Shown: piece by piece, positions 59,977 to 64,000 of the stretch
How the letters are laid out: every line of letters starts with the position of its first letter
How positions within the stretch are numbered: position 1 is the stretch's first letter
Assembly: GCF_000801335.2 (NCBI RefSeq)
Contig: NZ_JSEH01000011.1
Coordinates: forward strand, 62,001 to 126,000
Length of the DNA: 64,000 bases
Direction: 5' to 3'
Source: Desulfovibrio sp. TomC
Lineage (GTDB): Bacteria > Desulfobacterota > Desulfovibrionia > Desulfovibrionales > Desulfovibrionaceae
Program-made: the position numbers and the translations under genes
The notes under the pieces: model-generated
Told to the model about the DNA's origin: nothing
Database searches by the model: none
What the model saw: the letters and a program-made list of their open reading frames with translations, nothing else

Positions 59977-62631
59977 ATGAAAAAAATGCGCGACTGGTCC
60001 ATCAGCTTCAAGATTGCCATAGCGTTCATCGCCATGCTGACCGCCCTGTCGAGCTTCACCATGCTCTACTTCAGCTACGAGTTGGGCCAGTATCGGGAGC
60101 AAAACGGTCAGCTGCTGCGCACCAGACTGACGACCGAAGCCAGGGACCGCCAGCGCGAGGCCGTCAACCAGGCCTACGGCGTCGTCAACTACTTCTACGC
60201 GGTCTCCCAGGATGAGGCCGCACTGAAACAACGCGCCCACGATCATCTCAAAGGCGTGGTGGACGCGGTTCTCGGGCAGGCCAAGGCCTTCTATGACGCC
60301 AACAAAAATACCATGCCCCGGGAAGAAATCGAGGCACACATCAAGGAATTGGTGCGCAACGCCCGGTTCGACGACAATAATTACATCTGGATCAACGACA
60401 TGACCCCGCGCATGGTCATGCACCCCAGCCAGCCGGCCATGGAAGGCAAGGACCTGTCCGGCTACCGCGATCCCAAGGGGACGCCCCTTTTCATGGACAT
60501 GCTCAAGGTGGCCAAAGACAAAGGCCAGGGCATGGTGGCCTATATGTGGGACAAGCCCGGCACGAAAAATGATCCCAAACCCAAAGTGTCCTACGTGCGG
60601 CTGCTGCCGGAACTGGGCTGGATTTTCGGTTCCGGAGCCTGGATTGACGACGAAACAGCCCGGCTGCAGGCCGAAGCCAAAACGCAACTGTCCAAGATGC
60701 GCCTGCTCGACGGCAATTACTTCTTCATCTACGAAAATATCCGTCCCATCCCGCGCTTCCTCATGCACCCCATCCGGCCGGATTTCGACGGCAAGGTTTT
60801 CGACACGCCGCTGTTCGAACGGGCCACCGGCATGATGCCGGGGCTGGGTGCGCCAGAAGTCCCCTACCCGGCCGGCAAGACCAACATCGCCACGGCCATG
60901 GCCGACGCCGTGGCCGCCTCCGGCGAAGGCTTTGTCAGCTACACCTGGCCCAAACCCCTGCCCGGCGGCGGCGAGACCACGGAATCCTTCGCCAAACTCA
61001 GCTACGTCAAATTGTTCAAGCCCTGGAACTGGATCATCGGCATGGGCGACTACATCGACGGCATCGACCGCAACGTGGCTGCCGAAGCCGGGAAACTCAA
61101 CAACGCCATCCGGGCCATCATTATCAAACTCGTCATCTTCTCGGCCGTCTTTCTCGTGGGCATGGCCGTCCTGTGCCTCGTTATGGTGCGACGCCTGCTC
61201 AACCGCCCGGTCTCGGCCATCGTGACCTATGCCGACAAGGTGGCCGGCGGCGATTTGAACGCCACCGTCGAAGCCGACCTATCGGCTGAAATGGCCAGCC
61301 TGTCCGCCTCCATCCACGCCATGGTGGACCACCTCAAAACCGAGCTGGAATTCGCCAAAGGCATTTTAAACTCCGTCACCCTGCCCTGCGTGGTCGCCGA
61401 TCCCTCGGGCAAGATCACCCTGGTCAACCGCTGGCTGGCCCACTTCCTGGGCGAGAAAAAAGAACCCGAGGCCTACGTCGGCCGCGACATGCACGAGGTG
61501 TTCGCCCACCATGCCGTCGTGCCCAAGGTCCTTGGCGAGGTCATGTCCCGCCATGAGATCATGACCAACGTGGAATACGACGGCGCCTACGCCTGGGGTG
61601 AGCGGTTCTTCATCAAGATCGACGCCGCCCCCATTATCGACGATGCCGGCCGCATGCTCGGCGTGTTCGCCATGCTCGCCACCCTGACCAAGGTCAAACT
61701 GCAGCAGGAAGCCCTGGCTGAACAAAACCGGCTCATCGCCGCCGCCGCCAATACCGCCGAAGGGATCTCCGCCAAGGTCACGGGAAACGCCCGGGATCTG
61801 GCCCAACGCATCGAAAGCACCAACGAAGGCGTCTCCTACCAGCGCCAACGCACCATGGAGACCGCCACAGCCATGGAGGAAATGAACGCCACGGTCCTCG
61901 AAGTGGCCCAGAACGCCGGATTGGCCGCAGGCAGCGCCAATGAAGCCCAGACCCGGGCCCGCCAAGGCTCGGACATGGTGCGCCAGGTGGTGGCCGCCAT
62001 CGAAGACGTCAAGAAAATGGCCGAAACCCTGCGACAAGACATGGCCGAACTCGGCAACACCGCTGAAAATATCGGGCAGGTCCTGGGGGTTATCTCCGAT
62101 ATCGCCGATCAGACCAACCTGCTGGCCTTAAACGCCGCCATCGAAGCCGCCCGGGCCGGCGATGCCGGCCGGGGATTTGCCGTGGTGGCCGACGAGGTGC
62201 GAAAGCTCGCCGAGAAAACCATGACCGCCACCCGCGAAGTCGGCCAGGCCATCACTGCCGTGCAACAGGCCGCCCGGCGCGGCAACCAGGAAACCATCCG
62301 GGCCGCCGAAGCCGTTTCCCGCAGCACTGAACTGGCCGGAAAGGCCGGTGAAGCGTTGGCGGCCATCGTCGGCATGGTCGAAAACACCGCCGATCAGGTC
62401 CGAGCCATTGCCACTGCCGCGGAACAGCAATCGTCCACGGCCACCGAAATCAGCCGGGCCACCGAAGAAGTCAGCCGCATCGCCGAAGACATCCGCGCAG
62501 GCATGGACGCCTCGATCGAAGCCGTGCGCGGCCTCAACGAAGAGGCCCAGGAACTCGGGGAATTGATCGAAAGCATGCAGACCGCAGCCCAGGACGAGCC
62601 TGACGCCAAGCCGGCCCGCCTGCCCGCATAG
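59977..62631 (+). CDS. Methyl-accepting chemotaxis protein with Cache, HAMP and PAS domains
   Basis: 884 residues. TM1 at about 8-32, a large periplasmic region with two Cache-like stretches ([19 protein letters not shown]...[10 protein letters not shown] and [20 protein letters not shown]...SYTWPKP), TM2 at about 381-403, HAMP to 456, PAS at about 458-580, then the signalling domain with the hairpin tip [43 protein letters not shown] near 706-750. Ligands are often small organic anions, not known here. ATG 59977 has GGAGAGG upstream; the frame from 59839 is rejected. The receiver gene follows by 29 bases. Confidence 0.94.
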   Translation: MKKMRDWSISFKIAIAFIAMLTALSSFTMLYFSYELGQYREQNGQLLRTRLTTEARDRQREAVNQAYGVVNYFYAVSQDEAALKQRAHDHLKGVVDAVLGQAKAFYDANKNTMPREEIEAHIKELVRNARFDDNNYIWINDMTPRMVMHPSQPAMEGKDLSGYRDPKGTPLFMDMLKVAKDKGQGMVAYMWDKPGTKNDPKPKVSYVRLLPELGWIFGSGAWIDDETARLQAEAKTQLSKMRLLDGNYFFIYENIRPIPRFLMHPIRPDFDGKVFDTPLFERATGMMPGLGAPEVPYPAGKTNIATAMADAVAASGEGFVSYTWPKPLPGGGETTESFAKLSYVKLFKPWNWIIGMGDYIDGIDRNVAAEAGKLNNAIRAIIIKLVIFSAVFLVGMAVLCLVMVRRLLNRPVSAIVTYADKVAGGDLNATVEADLSAEMASLSASIHAMVDHLKTELEFAKGILNSVTLPCVVADPSGKITLVNRWLAHFLGEKKEPEAYVGRDMHEVFAHHAVVPKVLGEVMSRHEIMTNVEYDGAYAWGERFFIKIDAAPIIDDAGRMLGVFAMLATLTKVKLQQEALAEQNRLIAAAANTAEGISAKVTGNARDLAQRIESTNEGVSYQRQRTMETATAMEEMNATVLEVAQNAGLAAGSANEAQTRARQGSDMVRQVVAAIEDVKKMAETLRQDMAELGNTAENIGQVLGVISDIADQTNLLALNAAIEAARAGDAGRGFAVVADEVRKLAEKTMTATREVGQAITAVQQAARRGNQETIRAAEAVSRSTELAGKAGEALAAIVGMVENTADQVRAIATAAEQQSSTATEISRATEEVSRIAEDIRAGMDASIEAVRGLNEEAQELGELIESMQTAAQDEPDAKPARLPA

Positions 62632-62660
62632 ACCCATCACCAGCCCAAGGAGAATCACTC

Positions 62661-63026
62661 GTGGCCCGGATACTCATCGTCGACGACGCCGCCATCACCC
62701 GCACCATGTTGCGGAGCATTCTGGAAAAAGCCGGCCATCGGGTGACCGAAGCCGCCGATGGCGACGCCGCCCTGGCCGTCTTCCGCGAACAGCCCGCCCA
62801 GGCCGCCTTCGTCGATATTTTCATGCCCGGCAAGGAAGGCCTCGCCACCATCAAGGAACTGCTCGAAATAAGCCCCACCCTGCCCATCATCGCCATCAGC
62901 GCCGGCAGCACCTTCACCGACACCGAAACCCTGGGCTGGGCCAAAAGCTACGGAGCCAAATATACCCTGCCCAAACCCCTGGCCGCTGCCGCCGTCCTGG
63001 AGACACTCAAACAGATCTTCGGATAA
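62661..63026 (+). CDS. Single-domain response regulator
   Basis: 121 residues, receiver only. Acidic pair D8-D9, phosphoacceptor D52 (AFVDIFMPGKEG) and K105 (TLPKPL). No output domain, so it acts like CheY or as a phosphate sink. GTG 62661 has AAGGAG eight bases upstream. Directly after the chemoreceptor gene with shared direction, it probably relays its kinase signal. A long perfect hairpin follows. Confidence 0.92.
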   Translation: MARILIVDDAAITRTMLRSILEKAGHRVTEAADGDAALAVFREQPAQAAFVDIFMPGKEGLATIKELLEISPTLPIIAISAGSTFTDTETLGWAKSYGAKYTLPKPLAAAAVLETLKQIFG

Positions 63027-63037
63027 ACAAAGAAGAC

Positions 63038-63094
63038 GCGAGCGTGAGTAGAAGCGGGGTGGCCACAGGCCACCCCGCTTCTACTCACGCTCGC
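63038..63094. repeat. Perfect 27-bp inverted repeat after the receiver gene
   Basis: Arms 63038-63064 and 63068-63094 are exact complements around ACA. The arms begin GCGAGCGTGAGTAG. No T-run follows on either strand. It lies 12 bases past the receiver stop, between convergent operons, as do the three inverted repeats at 20.9-21.1 kb. Confidence 0.9.
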
Positions 63095-63125
63095 ACCAAC
63101 CAATCGCACGCACTCCCCACTTCTC

Positions 63126-63170
63126 CCTTTGCAGGGGTCCGGGGGGATCATCCCCCCGGCCGCCGGAGGC
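63126..63170 (-). repeat. Intergenic repeat, type A, after tsaB
   Basis: Minus strand GCCTCCGGCGGCC, CCGGGGGG / CCCCCCGG around ATGAT, then GGACCCCTGCAAAGG. It starts 35 bases after the tsaB stop, in tsaB orientation. Confidence 0.87.
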
Positions 63171-63204
63171 CTCTTTTCGTCTCCGCTCTCCCCTCTCGCG
63201 CTCC

Positions 63205-63981
63205 CTAGCCCTGCATTGACTGCAGGACCCGGGCCTGGGCTTCTTCGGGACTGAGGCCGCGGGCGGCGGCGAAGGCGGCAAGGTTGTCTTCGGCATCGCA
63301 GGGCCGCAGGTAGAGCGGCTCGATGGCCGTAAAGCCATAGCTGGCCCGGGCGGCGGCAGCCAGGACGATCTGCGGGGCGGGTTCATGGTATTCGGGGCCG
63401 AGGATGGTGGCCAGGGGGGCGGTATTGAGGAAAACGTCCCGGGAGCGGGCAGCGCCTTCGCCGACCAGCCACAGCGGCCCAACGGCGGCGGCATCGGCCA
63501 GGCGTTCGGCGGCAGCGGCCACGGGCAGGGCCACGGGCGGTCCCATGGGCATGGGCGGACCGTCGGTCAGGAAGGTTTGCAGGTAGACGAATCCGGTGCG
63601 GGCGTAGGTGATGGCCACGAGGACGCCGGTGCCCTGTCCGGCGGCAGTGGCGGCCAGAAGCGGCAGGTAGTCCAGGCCGGCCATGGGCACGCCGCTGCCA
63701 AGCGACAGGCCAAGGGTGGTGGCCAGGGCAACGCGGATGCCGGTGAAGCTGCCGGGGCCGCGCACACAGGCGATGCCGCCGAGGCTGGCCGGGGCGACGC
63801 CGGCTTCGGCCAGCATTTCGCCGATGATCGGGATGAGTATTTCGGCGCTGCTGCCCGAGGTCACGGCCCGGCGATGCCAGAAGGCTTGGCCGGGCCGGCC
63901 GAGGGTGACGGCCAGTTGCGGCGTCACCCCGTTAATGACAAGGAGCGGCCCGCTTCCGGGCTGGGAAACGCCATCAGCCAT
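63205..63981 (-). CDS. tsaB: tRNA threonylcarbamoyladenosine biosynthesis protein TsaB
   Basis: 258 residues. The ASKHA-like fold shows VINGVTPQLAVTLGR at the start and the family motif GPGSFTGIRVALATTLGLSLG near residue 78. TsaB is an inactive paralogue of TsaD and forms the TsaB-TsaD-TsaE complex that makes t6A. ATG 63981 is the first start in frame, and its upstream sequence is weak; a gene further upstream may overlap beyond the window. The TsaD and TsaE genes are not seen. Confidence 0.9.
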   Translation of the reverse strand: MADGVSQPGSGPLLVINGVTPQLAVTLGRPGQAFWHRRAVTSGSSAEILIPIIGEMLAEAGVAPASLGGIACVRGPGSFTGIRVALATTLGLSLGSGVPMAGLDYLPLLAATAAGQGTGVLVAITYARTGFVYLQTFLTDGPPMPMGPPVALPVAAAAERLADAAAVGPLWLVGEGAARSRDVFLNTAPLATILGPEYHEPAPQIVLAAAARASYGFTAIEPLYLRPCDAEDNLAAFAAARGLSPEEAQARVLQSMQG

Positions 63982-64000
63982 TGATGAGACTCAGATTGCG

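Noticed and set aside
4407-63170. Dispersed short repeats as a possible CRISPR array
   Set aside because: Copies are scattered over 59 kb next to stop codons, differ in modules, and there is no regular spacer or cas gene.
1-64000. Insertion sequences or transposase genes
   Set aside because: No DDE transposase, recombinase or terminal inverted repeat with target duplication was recognised.

Overview
The window comes from a GC-rich deltaproteobacterial sulfate reducer of the Desulfovibrionaceae, most like the Desulfovibrio magneticus / Solidesulfovibrio group. The best indicators are two radical-SAM genes of the siroheme-dependent (Ahb) heme route together with hemB, the riboflavin-nusB-leuS order, and PAS, receiver and chemotaxis genes of the kind common in this family. 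The genus is inferred from gene content, not from a database search.

Layout. 1-4.4 kb (+): ribBA (5' end cut), ribH, nusB, leuS. 4.5-19 kb (mostly -): a membrane acyltransferase, an exported metallophosphoesterase, an operon HDOD protein - hemB - ahbD, a GDSL/SGNH protein, ahbC, glycogen phosphorylase and a GT87-like membrane glycosyltransferase. 19.2-20.7 kb (+): a 65-residue protein and dinB. 20.7-21.3 kb: a gene-free stretch with three long inverted repeats side by side. 21.3-24.1 kb (-): lipoprotein, coiled-coil protein, zinc-ribbon/Yip1-like membrane protein. 24.3-29.2 kb (-): glycosyltransferase, fliS with a very long tail, fliD and fliC, with a sigma-54-type promoter before fliD and a sigma-28-type promoter before fliC. 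29.5-38.8 kb (-): a signalling block holding a glycosyltransferase-like protein, an SPOR protein, a pseudo-receiver/TPR protein, two paralogous receiver proteins with degenerate HD domains, a PAS histidine kinase, a GspE-N/CheX-like protein and a TPR protein.

38.9-57.2 kb (-) is a tightly packed, phage-derived particle cluster in the order Cys-rich protein, portal, FmdB-like zinc ribbon, small protein, scaffold, major capsid protein, decoration-like protein, head-tail adaptor, beta-propeller-like tail protein, then about a dozen tail or baseplate proteins, including a transglutaminase-like enzyme, LamG-like and discoidin-like proteins and a fibre. I see no terminase, integrase, repressor, replication or lysis gene. 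Four intergenic repeat loci of the host family lie inside the cluster, one of them within the portal coding sequence. This fits an old, possibly domesticated particle better than a recent prophage.

57.4-64 kb: two small + strand genes, trmO and a membrane protein (-), a chemoreceptor plus single-domain receiver operon (+), and tsaB (-).

The main cross-cutting signal is a family of modular intergenic repeats, at least ten loci, nearly all just after the stop codon of a gene. They are built from two alternative GC-rich hairpins that share a 13-base module (GCCTCCGGCGGCC) and, in the longer copies, a conserved internal segment. Genes were placed using Shine-Dalgarno spacing, stop/start overlaps and family motifs. 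Functional calls rest on motif recognition by eye, without alignments.
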